NCBI GenBank assembly: GCA_949316495.1
Contig: OX439010.1
Span: 9,030,001-9,094,000 of the forward strand
Length of the DNA stretch: 64,000 nt
Reading direction: 5' to 3'
From: Amphiduros pacificus
Taxonomy: Eukaryota; Annelida; Polychaeta; Phyllodocida; Hesionidae
Positions 1 through 12,609 of the stretch are shown here, piece after piece. A model generated the notes under the pieces. That model did not search any database, was not told the DNA's origin, and was given only the letters and a program-made list of their open reading frames with translations. The translations under genes were made by a program, and so were the position numbers. Position 1 is the stretch's first letter, and each line of letters starts with the position of its first letter.

Positions 1-499
1 ACGTCTGGATACTTTCTATAGCTTTTGTGATGCAGTCCATTAAATGTTCTTTCTCCCTTAAACTCTTACATTATCTCTACTGGTATAACTGAAGCAACAT
101 TGAAAACATATTAGTTGACTTTTATTTACCATTTCAAACATGTCTGATGGAGATATTAGCATTTTACATAACTATTAGTATGAAATCCATAGTATTATAG
201 ATAACAATGTTTGTATATGCAAAGCTTTTAAACACAATAAAAACAACATGTATTTGGGATTACATAATTAACTATATATGTGTTGTATAAAAATATAATT
301 GATGTTTATATGTAGCAAGTTAAACTAATAGAATCATTCCATTATGCAAAGTTATGATTTAGAGAAATTTACTCGGTGATTCTTTGTGGTCTACTTTGAG
401 CTTAAGAGAATTCAAATGTGCACGAAGTAATTATTTGACATGCATATATCTGCTTGATTGGCATATCCCTCTCTGGTTATAGTTGCTATGATGACCACA

Positions 500-575
500 G
501 TTACCACAGCAACTAGCATACTGTCACCATGGCAACCAATCCTACCAGGGCAACTGGCATTGTCACCGTAGCAAG
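500..575. promoter_or_regulatory. Cluster of RFX X-box motifs
   Basis: Two sites fit the RFX consensus GTNRCC-N(0-3)-RGYAAC exactly: GTTACCACAGCAAC at 500-513 and GTCACCATGGCAAC at 523-536. A third, GTCACCGTAGCAAG at 562-575, differs only at the last position. They sit in a degenerate local repeat, so duplication may explain the clustering. RFX factors drive ciliary and some neuronal genes; a role in this intron is inferred. Confidence 0.4.
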
Positions 576-1453
576 AAACTCAACAAGAACCCACTGTATG
601 TTAATTTTTGATGAAACAATATTTTATTCTACAACATTGAATAGTACATTTATAAAATTCAAGAAATCATTAATAAAACATTTCACCAATAAAATGAATT
701 CCGTTTTTACGTATAAAAGAGACAAAAAGCCAGTCAGAACATGTATGTTTTATATTTTTTAAGAAAGCTTTCGAATCTCTAGACATGAGGCCACTTCTGA
801 AGGGAATCTTTTCTACCAGGAGATGTGACCCAAATGTGCTAACACCAGAAAGTGAGGAACATTGAATAATAGTGTGATGACACCAGAAAGGGTCTGCCCA
901 CTGTCCCAAGGGTGCTCACTGAATGCTGACCCACTTAAAGTGAAATGGACCAAAAGCCATTGCCCTTATTTGGGGCAGAAATATCTAGCAACATAATCTA
1001 CCTCAAAATATTTACAATCAAATTTTGACCCAAAATTTATAATTGATTAATCAAATTCCATTTCAATCTCATTCAAAAGCTTTTTTTTAACAACTGCACT
1101 CCATTATTTCATCCACCAGAGGTCTCTTGTTGCCACTATTTCACTTTAAAGCCAGCGTTTTCTGATGTAATTAATACATGAAGATAAATAAGTCCATGCT
1201 ATTACTGTAGCATTATGGAATATCCTAACAGGGAAAACTGCAAATAGGGTGCAAATGTGAAAGAAAACATGGCGGCTGTTGATATGAGCAAATAGGTGGA
1301 TGAAAATATGTAGTAGAAGGGAGGAATTTAAATAGAAATAGAGTTTTACCGTACTGACCACGATGTACTGAAAAAGACGAAAGTAAGGTACATAGTACAG
1401 AGGAGAGACGATTGTAACCTTTGACCTTCTAAGGTCAGTGTGCATACTTTGAA

Positions 1454-1482
1454 CTTTGAAGGTCAAAGCCTGACCTTCAAAG
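1454..1482. promoter_or_regulatory. 12-bp inverted repeat carrying AGGTCA half sites
   Basis: CTTTGAAGGTCA and its exact reverse complement TGACCTTCAAAG are separated by 5 bases. Just upstream (1423-1438) is an everted TGACCT/AGGTCA pair, and more half sites follow to 1530. This could be a nuclear-receptor cluster or part of a palindromic repeat. Confidence 0.3.
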
Positions 1483-2295
1483 GGCAGTTTGGAAAGGTTA
1501 CATTTATAATGACCTTTTAATGACCTTTTTTTTACATAAACTGGGGTGTGCATATAACATAATTTTTGATTTTGGAATTAAACATGTTTATTTATGAGAG
1601 CTAGGTGTTAGTACTGAACCATGTGATTGGTCAGTTGAAAAGAAAAAACAAAGTGGACACATGGCTGGGGACACACAGCACACACACACTTCTGGTGGCA
1701 CATGTTCTAATGGCTTTCTGCTCTTTATCTGCAGATAAAAATCAACTCAAATGTTAACTTTTTCTGGCTTCAGCTGCAATCATAATGACTGCAAAACAAT
1801 CAAATACATTTATATATCAAAAAGAATATATTTAACAATTGAACTCATCTTCATTTGTCATGTATGTCATCTTTTTATTCTGTCGCAAACCCGTTTTTTT
1901 TCTGTATTTTGTCAAGCAAGATTTCTGTTTCATGTTTATCCCTTTATATGTCAACAGTATATGGAATACTGTGTTTATTCTGTTCAAGTAAAAAATATAT
2001 TGAATGAAAAACATTAAGAACATCAATTCCACACAAGACAAATTTACGAATAGAAGAGACAAAAGCCAATTTAATGTCTGTGAACAAACAAAACCAAACT
2101 TCACAGAAATACATGTATATTGAAAATATAACTATGACGGTTGTCAGATTATTTTAGAGTGTCATGTAAAATGAAATGCAATTGTTAATTTCTAAGCCAT
2201 AGGTTTACAATTCTCTTGGTGGTCTTCATGTCCAATAAACATATGAGAATAAACCAAAACACCAAGAAAGTCAAATCCATCATTTCCATCTGTCA

Positions 2296-2430
2296 ATCAA
2301 TATGGCCGTCAAACCCATCAATTCAGTTTATCCATATATATGGCCGTCGAATCCATCAACAAGTTTATCCATTAATATAGCCATCAAATCCATCAATTCA
2401 GTTTATCAATCAATAAATCAATCCACAAAT
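2296..2430. repeat. Degenerate tandem repeat, about 46 bp x 3
   Basis: Units contain ATATGGCCGTCAAACCCATC followed by AATTCAGTTTATCCAT. Confidence 0.6.
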
Positions 2431-2589
2431 TTTATGTGAATATTTCTTCATAACATAAAACATATTGATTTGCCTAGAGTTAAAAAAGTAAGACTGTAAA
2501 ATATCACAATTCATTACCCACTCTTAATATTTTTCCTATCTTTGATATTTTTTACTCAGAATAATTTATGATTAGAGGCTGTAAGAAGA

Positions 2590-2742
2590 TATGCTATATC
2601 TAGATATGTTATGTGCTATATCTAGATATGTCATATGCTATATCTAGATATGTTATATGCTATATCTAGATATGTTATATGCTATATCTAGATATGTTAT
2701 ATGCTATATCTAGATATGTTATATGCTATATCTAGATATGTT
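2590..2742. repeat. 22-bp tandem array with palindromic core
   Basis: About seven units around ATATCTAGATATGTTATATG. The core ATATCTAGATAT is a perfect palindrome, so the array could form serial cruciforms. Confidence 0.85.
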
Positions 2743-3413
2743 TAGTCTCCTAAACAAACCTACTCACACAATGCCTCACCTGAGCCTTAATGCATTTCTG
2801 GGGGCTGCAAATCTACGTCATAATGGTAATAATATACAATGCTGTGCATTTTGACAAAGATGTGTGTGTGTGTGTGTGTTTGTTGAACATTACAAAGCAT
2901 CATCTCACAATAGGCCACAACCATCCTTCCTGTGTTTATCACTTCCTAACATGAAACCTCCGCATGCAGTACTGCCCTACCTCCCCCACTTCAAACATCC
3001 CCCACTTCAAACATCCCCCACATCCCCCCACCCCCATATAAAGCAGCAATCTATTTTCACCACACACACCTTATTAAGCTGCACCGGAGCAGTTGGCGGA
3101 CACCCCAACTCACCCCCTAACTCCCACTCCATGCCTGTGTGACGTTAAACTACGTCAAGAAACACAGTACACTTTACTCTAAATAGCTGTCAAAATATAC
3201 AGAGAATCACAATATCCTTTGTATTATTAAGAAATCTATTGTATTAAATATAAAGGACACAACAATTTACTCCTATCAGCCAGGCCATCAATCTTATCAG
3301 ATCACTATGATTATGATTTCTTTTTTCATCCCATTGCTAGCTGAGTGACTTGAAAGTGAAGGGGAGATATAAAGACATAGATAATAGTAGACATTATGCC
3401 TGGATATCAAAAG

Positions 3414-3975
3414 AGTGTGGTGCCAATATAAGAACACTGTGGTACCTTGTACCAGAATAAGGTAGTACTGGTATCAGAACATTATGGTACATTTTTCAGA
3501 AAAAGATGGTACTAGTCTCAGAACAGTGTGGTACTGGTATTAGAACAAGGTGGTACTGGTATCAGAACAATGTGGTACCTTTATCAGAACACTGTGGTAC
3601 TGGTATCAGAATAGTGTGGTACCTTTATCAGAACACTGTGGTACTGGTATCAGAACAGTGTGGTACCTTTATCAGAACACTGCGGTACTGGTATCAGAAC
3701 ACTGTGGTACCTTTATCAGAACAAGGTGGTACTGGCATCAGAACACTGTGGTACTTTATTAGAACACTGTGGTACTGGCATCAGAACACTGTGGTACTGG
3801 CATCAGAACACTGTGGTACTGGTATCAGAACAGTGTGGTACTGGTATCAGAACACTGTGGTACTGGTATCAGAACAGTGTGGTACTGGTATCAGAACAGT
3901 GTGGTACTGGTATCAGAACATTGTGGTACTGGTATCAGAACACTGTGATTCTGGTATAAGAACAGCATGATATAA
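3414..3975. repeat. 22-bp minisatellite array
   Basis: About 25 units around TGGTACTGGTATCAGAACAC. The unit has no plus-strand stops, so long spurious ORFs occur in all three plus frames. They are not genes. Confidence 0.9.
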
Positions 3976-4399
3976 TATTCAAATAGTTTGGTACCAGTAT
4001 CTGAATAACAAACATTGCAGCATGGAATCAAGAATGACCATGGGTATATGCAGCTCAGTGTAAATATCTATCAGCTTTTACTCAAGGTCAACATGTGCAC
4101 TTGAATGATTCTATTTGGTTTTGTTATGTGGATGTTTGACTCAATCAGGTTATGGAAACCTTAATTATTCCATGCAACTTAAAGGATTTAGTCATATTTC
4201 ACGTTATAATCATTCTCATTAGGCATATTTCACCATTATAATCATTATACTACCTGAACAAATAGCTGCATGGACTCTATTGATTTAAGACAGGAAGCTT
4301 GACAACTTCAGCAGCAACTGTGACGTCTCTCCTATCATTAAGACCACCCCCACTTCCCATCTCTCTCACCCCTCAGGCGTGCACCTGACTTCCCTCCCA

Positions 4400-4745
4400 C
4401 TCATGGTCAGTATGAGCTCACGACACGCCCATCAACCAATACGAACAACCTCTAGCTAATGGTCTGAACTGGAACATGCAAATAAGTTAGCAGATAGCAG
4501 CCATGAACCAGGCGAGTCTCCCACAAATGGTCACTATAAACTCATTCACATTAACCAATCCAACCAACCTTCTGCTATTGGTCTCAATAGGTTCACGCAA
4601 ATCAGTTACCTCATATAGCAGTGAACAAGACAAACCTTCCATACATAGTCAGTAGGAATTCACGCACTTTAACCAATCACACCAACCCAACTAGTGGTGT
4701 GGCCAGGTTCAAACTCAGCAGTTCAGTCACAGCCGCGGTGAACAT
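4400..4745. repeat. Tandem triplication of about 120 bp
   Basis: Three diverged copies start near 4400, 4521 and 4639. Each holds an AACCAAT (CCAAT-box-like) motif; the first also has the octamer ATGCAAAT at 4476-4483. Promoter-like motifs in a repeat; function unproven. Confidence 0.6.
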
Positions 4746-5291
4746 CATTAACACAAGTACCCACCCACTTACAGTGAGTGCAACTTGACACACAGTAGTG
4801 AATGTCAGCAACTTGAAGGGAGCCTTGACACCAAAGAATGCAATTACAAGAACACAACACACAAGCTATTTTTAAAACGAGCCAAACTACAGACTGTGAT
4901 GTGGTGTAATTATTTCAGACAACAGCTGGTGACTGTTGGCAGAAATTGCTTCACTGACAAAGCATATCATGTTCAAAACCCAATTGCCTATCTGTCATTG
5001 GGCCATCCCATGTAATTCTCTGTTGTCATACATCTCAAATATGTGAGGCCAAAATATTGACCCCTTATGACAGCAGATATGACAGGGTGCACCAATCACA
5101 CTCGCATCATAATCACACGGTAAAATATTGTACATTGATTTATTTGAGTTATGACACTCAAAATCCATGACAACCTGATTATGTACATTAAAGACAGCTA
5201 ACATAGTTGACCTGAACAATATTGGAAGGGAAAGTAATGATGTAATGGTCATCGTGGTGGGACTTATAATGCAGGGAGTCAAATATTCAAT

Positions 5292-5770
5292 ACACTAAGT
5301 ATGAGAAGTATACTGTGACATGACCTTTTACGGACTCCATTACACTGTTACAGAACCTTTTACTGACGAAGTATACTGTGGCACAACCTTATACTGACTG
5401 CATTACACTAAGTATACTGTGGCATGACATTTTACTGACTGCATTACACTAAGTATACTATTACAGAACCTGTTACTGACGGCATTACACTAAGTATACT
5501 ATTACAGAACCTGTTACTGACGGCATTACACTAAGTATACTGCAACACAACCTTAAACTGACTGCACTACACTAAGTATACTGTGACATGACCTTTTATG
5601 GACTCCATGACACTCAATATACTGTTACAGAACCTTCTACTGACAGCATTACACTAAGTATACTGTGACACAACCTTAAATTAACTAACTGCACTACATG
5701 AAGTATACTGTGGCACAACCTTAAACTGACTGCATTACACATAGCTTACTGTGTCATGCTGTGACTGCAC
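5292..5770. repeat. 41-bp minisatellite array
   Basis: About eleven diverged units around CATTACACTAAGTATACTGT followed by GACATGACCTTTTACTGACT. Confidence 0.85.
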
Positions 5771-6812
5771 AACACTAACATTGATTGATTAATTTCCCTG
5801 CAGAACGTAGCTTATTAATCATGATAAGACATGGGGCGAAGAAACTGTCGGCAGTTAATGCTTTTGCCATTATTGGTGAAGATTGTTCGCTGACTGTAGC
5901 AATAAGAGCTGAGGGAGCGATGGCCTGTGCTCTCCGTCTTGTCAAATGTGTCAACAAGAACCTCCCTAATTCTCCTATTGACATCCATGTTCTGTTTATT
6001 ATGCCATGCCCAACCTTTAAAACATAGCATCAACATTGATCACTCAAAATCTATTTTTAGCATGAGCAAAACACATTAGCTTGAATTGTTCAAATGCTTT
6101 TTCATGTGGTTATATTTTTGTTTTATTATTTTGATGGTAATGTTGATCTTTTTTTTTGTTAGTTTGGTTGAGATGTCATCATAGAGTTGGATATCTGCAG
6201 TTTGATTTCTTTTGAACTTGGTGCCTTGACATATATAATATTTAACCAATGTTTAAACAAACTTTTCAAAGCTGAAATTATAACATATGGGCAAGACCAT
6301 TCTATGCTTCAGATGGTAACATTCTATTTATTACTCTTATTTCTGTAAAGACATGACATTTCTGTCGTGAGAGAATCACCTTCATTTTGGTCATTTCATC
6401 TTCAAGACCTGAGACTCCCCTGCCTGTGATGGGTGTCAACATGACTGGCTTCACATAAATGAATCCTTTAATCTTCCTCTTATTTTCCCCTCGATTGTAC
6501 CACAATAAAGCTCACTGTGGATATATGAAGCCTGTGTTCCCACACACCTCCCAGTTGAACATTAACAGATGACTGCATCCACTGCTAATGTTGACAGATA
6601 ATGAATATCGCCTGCTTCCATGCCATCATCATATGTGTGACATTCAATGTTTGTATTCATTGTGCCCTGCATCTGAATTGCCTCGCACAATCACATCTAA
6701 ATGCTGCAATGTTATTCTGATGATGCTTTTATTCATTATATAAATAGTATATCCCCATTAGTCAGTCAAAACCAACTATCCATAAGGCCATGGAGGGATA
6801 AACACTGAGCCA

Positions 6813-7320
6813 TACATGACCACACTGAGCCATACATGACCACACTGAGCCATACATGACCACACTGAGCCATACATGACTAAACTGAGCCATACATGAC
6901 CACACTGAGCCATACATGACCACACTGAGCCATACATGACCACACTGAGCCACACATGACCACACTGAGCCATACATGACCACACTGAGCCATACATGAC
7001 TAAACTGAGCCATACATGACCACACTGAGCCATACATGACCACACTGAGCCATACATGACCACACTGAGCCACACATGACCACACTGAGCCATACATGAC
7101 TAAACTGAGCCATACATGGCCACACTGAGCCATACATGACTAAACTGAGCCATACATGACTAAACTGAGCCATACATGGCCACACTGAGCCATACATGAC
7201 CACGCTGGGCCACAAATGACCAAACTGAGCCATACATGACCACACTGAGTCATACAATGACCACACTGAGCCATACCTGACCACACTGAGCCATACATGA
7301 CTAAACTGAGTTACAGAAGG
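6813..7320. repeat. 20-bp minisatellite array
   Basis: About 25 units of TGACCACACTGAGCCATACA, with TGACTAAACTGAGC variants interspersed. Followed by an 18-base poly-C run (7351-7368). Open minus-strand frames (VWLSVVMYGS repeats) are repeat by-products. Confidence 0.9.
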
Positions 7321-8339
7321 CTTACATGACCTTACATTCATGGATTTTGCCCCCCCCCCCCCCCCCCCAAAGCAGGATATAAAACATTTTGCCATTACCT
7401 TGTGCATGTCTGCCAGAGAATTCATCGTTTCTGTGTATAATCTAATGTAACAGAGTCATTTGGCCCTAATATATGTTCACAGGATGCGTGACCATGTGAA
7501 TTTACAGCTCTATCTGAATGCAAACATACAATGGGTGCTAAACATCCATTTAATCTATATTGATCTGTATATTGCTTTCCTTCTATTGTAATGGAATGTT
7601 AGTTTGCTAGGTATGAAATTCCTCTGCAATTTGGGATAAACTACACTTCTGAATCAGGAAACCGGCATAAATGAATAACACTGAAATGAGGCAGTTCAAC
7701 TTGCAGAAATTAGATGTAACATCTTACATCACATATAAACAAAATATTTATTTCTCTACCATTTTAAGGTCAGGGTCAAGGCCATGTCATGATTCAGGTG
7801 CACGAGATTGTAATTTTTGCCACTTAATTAGATGTAACATCCACCATTTGGCAAGTGCTACATGGTTACTTTGGCCATCACTGTCTTTACACAGTTGTTG
7901 CCAAACCTGGCCACAAATCACCACTGGTACTGGCTTAGCACTCACTACATATGGCTTTAGCAACATGACTTTATATGGCTGAGCAACATTCGTGCACGAC
8001 CCTGGGTGATAAGGACTGCTATGCATGACCAGCTAGAAGTTTGCAGCTGACTGAATACTGCCTTGACCCATCCATTACTGCCGTCCCTCGTGCATACACT
8101 AATCATTACAATACCCGTCTCCAGGCAAAACTAGTCAATACAGCACTTCAAGGAAAATTAGGTCGATCAATTCTCACCATTAATTCCCTGAGCATTGTCC
8201 TATTCTAGGCATTTCCCACCCAAAGCAAAATATCTTAACAGTTTTAACAATGACTGCTCCCTAGTGTTAAGCAAAAGCAGACCCAAGAGGAACTCTTATG
8301 AGTTGGAGGAAAAAATCTATTTCATTACTCAAAGACATG

Positions 8340-8438
8340 AACAAATAAGGTCATGCATGTCTGTCATGTGACTCCATTGGGTCATGCTCAGCTTGGCACA
8401 ACATAGTCACATGACAGACGTGCGAAGGCGTGACCTAA
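8340..8438. mobile_element. Hairpin-forming palindromic repeat
   Basis: The arms at 8354-8373 (TGCATGTCTGTCATGTGACT) and 8405-8424 (AGTCACATGACAGACGTGCG) are reverse complements at 18 of 20 positions. Outside them, AAGGTCA and TGACCT extend the palindrome. It resembles the interior of the GTCACA family. Confidence 0.5.
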
Positions 8439-9345
8439 ATATCACTAGATAGGTGATTGACTGCAACTTGTGATTACTGCATCAAACGTCGAGCTTTATC
8501 AGAACTGAAAGACTGCGATTACTGTATCAAGTGTGATAACATAGAGGGTGTGAGAGGTTCTTCACACCTCCAGGTTCATTATTCAATTATAGCATGTTGG
8601 AGGTGCACACTCTGTGCTTTATGCAGGGCAGGGCCTCCATCCATCCTGCCAGGCCTTCTGTAAAGCAGCTTTTAATTCACACTTAATTAGGACGTGGCGG
8701 ACTCAGTTTCTGGCTACTCCCGTACCCTGCTTTCTCACTGATATAATACACGCTGGGAGAGATACGTAGTGCATAGCTATAAACGAGACCTTTCTCGACT
8801 CTTAATTTCCATATAGGCGATGGATATTGAGTTTTGCATAAAGTGCATATTATTGCTTCTTCAAAAACAATGATGCAGTGTAATGATTAACAATGCAATT
8901 CAAGTCTGTTTTGCAAAAGAATGTGATCAACATCCAGTAGTTGGAGTAAGTTAAGCAGTGAAGCAAGGTCCACACTCCTAACCATATAAGATAAGATGAG
9001 GAGTATTGACTTTGGTAATAAAGCAGCCTAGCTTTATAAAAATAGCGAAAAAAGGTAAAAAAAGACAAGAATCCTCAAGAAGAGCTATCAGGGAATTGAC
9101 TCTTTACATTTGTATATGGTTAAATGTTTCCATGGTACAAACATTCTATATAGAACCTCCAGTATGGCTTTAGGATAATTCACTGCAGTGTTATGTTTAT
9201 AAGTGTGTCAGACTAGCGAAAAGCAAAGTGGGATCAAGACCACTGACAGACTTACCATCACAATTGACTGTTTTTGCAAGGTGATATATGGCTAACTGCT
9301 GTATTCATATCCATGCATCTTCAGCACATAGAAAACTCTCTCAGA

Positions 9346-10128
9346 AGTATTTTCTAACAAGATATTAACTGACTGTGATTATCTTCAAATCATACTTCAT
9401 GTTAAGGTATTTTCTGACAAGATATTAACTGACTGTGATTATCTTCAAATCATACTTCATGTTAAGGTATTTTCTGACAAGATATTAACTGACTGTGATT
9501 ATCTTCAAATCATACTTCATGTTAAGGTATTTTCTGACAAGATATTAACTGACTGTGATTATCTTCAAATCATACTTCATGTTAAGGTATTTTCTGACAA
9601 GATATTAACTGACTGTGATTATCTTCAAATCATACTTCATGTTAAGGTATTTTCTGACAAGATATTAACTGACTGTGATTATCTTCAAATCATACTTCAT
9701 GTTAAGGTATTTTCTGACAAGATATTAACTGACTGTGATTATCTTCAAATCATACTTCATGTTAAGGTATTTTCTGACAAGATATTAACTGACTGTGATT
9801 ATCTTCAAATCATACTTCATGTTTAAGGTATTTTCTGACAAGATATTAACTGACTGTGATTATCTTCAAATCATACTTCATGTTAAGGTATTTTCTGACA
9901 AGATATTAACTGACTGTGATTATCTTCAAATCATACTTCATGTTAAGGTATTTTCTGACAAGATATTAACTGACTGTGATTATCTTCAAATCATACTTCA
10001 TGTTAAGGTATTTTCTGACAAGATATTAACTGACTGTGATTATCTTCAAATCATACTTCATGTTAAGGTATTTTCTGACAAGATATTAACTGACTGTGAT
10101 TATCTTCAAATCATACTTCATGTTAAGG
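9346..10128. repeat. Near-perfect 60-bp tandem array, about 13 copies
   Basis: Units contain GGTATTTTCTGACAAGATAT and ATCTTCAAATCATACTTCAT. All but the first copy are virtually identical; one carries an extra T near 9823. The 60-bp length keeps one frame open (a 20-residue repeat), which gives a spurious ORF. Confidence 0.95.
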
Positions 10129-10884
10129 TGATTTGGACCGCATTGCTTACCTTTAAAATATCTTAACTGTCAATGGGTTGATTATGGAATTAGCCATCTA
10201 AAATAATTGATAATATGGTAAATCAAAGCACTCCTAGTATGACCTCAAGAGGTACTGCGAGAACAAAACTGATGTCTTCTTTTAAATAAAGTGATGAAAC
10301 AATTCACATTTAAATAAGACAATGTTAAAAGGCTATAAAAGGGCATTTTTTCTAGGACTAAATAAAACAACCAATCGCTGTACATATTGCTGTACTGATA
10401 TACAATTTCTGACAAATAAACTGAGTGTGTGGGACATCATAATACACAACAAATTATGTTAAAACTTCAGTGGGTCCATTGTACCCTGAGGTAAGGATCA
10501 GAATGAGATATTTGTGATTTTAGGGAGCCATTGTTCCATGTCTCCTCCCAAACAAGATCTCTGGATGCCGAACAGTCACCATCATATTTAGGACTTGACT
10601 TGACTGTTCTGTGAACTGGCTTGACAGAAAAATCCATGTTATAATCTCCACCACAATTGAATACAATGAAGAGGCTGGGCTGGTAAAAGGCCATGTTAAA
10701 ATCACCCTAATGGCCTCTCACAATGTAATTTGACTAAAATGAGATTATTGCATTGTGCTGGGCTGGTTATATCTGCAGCAACTTCCAGGTATCAGTATTC
10801 TCCTCATATCACTGTTATTCTCTATATATGCCATCTCTCCATTGCTACTGTTATGGTATATTCTCAGAAAACAGACACACACAC

Positions 10885-11105
10885 CACAAAGCTATAATAT
10901 TATATATGTGTTTCCACCAATGTTTCAACATAGATTCATCTTGTTTCAGATTTTATAACTTATAATAGCGGCATGGGTTAAATAATTTCACACATGTGTT
11001 TTCTAAACTGCGTGGCTTCAATAATTTTATATGTGTGTTTTCTACAATGTTTCAGCATAGATATATCATGCTTCAGTTTCTATATCTTTCAATAGCTGCG
11101 TGGGT
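10885..11105. repeat. Degenerate duplication, about 70-130 bp units
   Basis: Blocks with TATATGTGTTT, AATGTTTCA-CATAGAT and AATAGC-GC-TGGGT recur two to three times. Confidence 0.45.
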
Positions 11106-11389
11106 ATGAATAGTAGAGTCATCTTATAGTCCAGGATGACCTAACTGAGACAGGATTCTGGTGATTCTGGCATAAAATGATGACATGGAAATGCATTATA
11201 AATGTAATATATGATATTTGTTAGTCATATAAATATGTATCATGCAGTGAGATTTCATCATTAATACATAAATAAAATATAGTGCACAAAAGAATAAAAT
11301 AATGTTTATTCAATGTATACGGCAATGAAAATTATTGGTAAACGCCTCACATATGTACATTATATTACCCAAAAATCAGGTCAACTTAT

Positions 11390-11627
11390 ATCAGTTTGAG
11401 CCAAAACTCTATCTGGACATACATGATTATGACCTAATATGGTCACGCAGGGCCATTGTGTGACTAAAGTATGTCACATTCTGACCTTATTTGGTTATAT
11501 TATATGTGACCGAAGTGTGTCACATTCTGACCTTATTTGGTTATATTATGTGTGACCAAAGTGTGTCACATTCTGACCTTATTTGGTTATATTATGTGTG
11601 ACCAAAAAGATGTTTGGCACCGACTGT
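11390..11627. mobile_element. Palindromic MITE-like element with internal 46-bp triplication
   Basis: The left end, ATCAGTTTGAGCCAAAACTC, and the right end, ATGTTTGGCACCGACTGT, are inverted versions of the same terminus. Inside, a 46-bp unit containing GTCACATTCTGACCTTATTT is repeated three times (11472-11606), so a tandem array has grown within the element. Confidence 0.55.
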
Positions 11628-11974
11628 ACATAACACAATCTGAATCTGAATTTAACAAAAAAATTATTTTTCTTCCAAGTAACATATCAAATGTCAAATT
11701 AAATTGAATTGGATAATGGTGGTCGTATCTAAATATATTTCATAATATAGACATTATTTGCAGGATTTTTTTCGTATCTTTATCTCCATTTGTGCAGCAA
11801 AATGTCATCTGCCTCATACTGATAATGGTTTAGGTCATGTTTAAGTGCCTAACACAGTCATGTCTTTTGTCACATTTTTACACGCCACAGTTATAAATAA
11901 AACCCACCTAAAACATAACATAATATATAGCTGAAAATATTTAAACAACACAAGTGTCTGCAGATGTATCTTAC

Positions 11975-12047
11975 CTGGATTTGGTTGAAGATATTCATGT
12001 GTCCTGGCCATTAACTCCTCAACTAACTTCCCAGTCACATCTATTTT
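11975..12047 (-). CDS. EndoA: Endophilin A, exon 3
   Basis: This 73-base minus-strand exon has acceptor tcttttcag (12048 onward) and donor CCAG|gtaagat (11974 downward). It encodes KIDVTGKLVEEL, then MARTHEYLQPNP, plus the first base of a Gly/Ala-type codon, so it ends in phase 1. The K-x-D-V-T...EYLQPNP signature is the most conserved stretch of BAR helix 1 in endophilin A. The 24 codons plus one base match the vertebrate exon 3 layout. The next exon should begin with the x-x-R-A-K run, but I could not find it between 1 and 11974. The open frame runs past both splice sites, which gives a longer spurious ORF (11841-12104) that should not be taken as the protein. Confidence 0.95.
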
Positions 12048-12609
12048 CTGAAAAGACAAAATTACAGATGACATTTTGAAAAAAGGATCATTTGTAAAGT
12101 ACATATTTATACAGTTGGAGCAAAAAATCTATTTCCTCACATATAAAATACGTCACTGATCCCTTATCTTATTCTAATCACTCATCATTTCAAACAAATA
12201 TCTCCCTATTGTTTCATCAGTATTTTTATTTTTCAAATCATTTGTTTTTACACACTGAGGAATGAACATCATCCATTTTCTCCAATATGTCTGAATAATT
12301 CCCCACTTTATTTTTGTTGAGCAAATCACAGACATTCCATTGTGGCATTCTGATGGGAATTGGGAATAAGCCGCCCATTACTTTTCACTGATGGTGATAG
12401 TATTGAGCCATTAGAATGGGTAAAGAAACTCTCAAAGGCCCAGGCTAACAAAGACTACTAAAACTACATTGTTTAAATTCTTAATGCCATCATACTCCTC
12501 AGTACTATCAATATCACAGACAAAACCAGTTTCTTGTGTAAGGTAGAACACATAAATCGTTAGATAAATTAAAGTAGCTGTAAATGGCTAGTTAACTGAA
12601 GAATTATTT

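Larger units (their letters stand above)
1..11974 (-). other. EndoA: Endophilin A intron 3 (partial, at least 12 kb)
   Basis: Begins at the exon 3 donor and runs off the left edge. It contains seven tandem arrays (2296, 2590, 3414, 4400, 5292, 6813, 9346), palindromic elements at 8340 and 11390, and an X-box cluster at 500-575. I recognise nothing in 1-490, 600-1400, 1560-2290, 2750-3400, 3980-4390, 4750-5290, 5780-6800, 7440-8330, 8440-9340 or 10130-10890. An exon 4 could be hidden here; I did not find its expected GYPQ-type motif by eye. Confidence 0.7.

Noticed and set aside
3506-3970. 154-codon ORF of GTGIRTLWYWYQ-type repeats
   Set aside because: By-product of the 22-bp array; open in all three plus frames.
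3414-7320. Possible CRISPR-like array
   Set aside because: Direct tandem units without unique spacers, in a eukaryotic intron; these are minisatellites.
6762-7425. Overlapping minus-strand ORFs with VWLSVVMYGS repeats
   Set aside because: By-products of the 20-bp array and the poly-C run.
9795-10166. 123-codon ORF with a 20-residue repeat
   Set aside because: A 60-bp perfect array keeps a frame open by arithmetic; no start context or other support.
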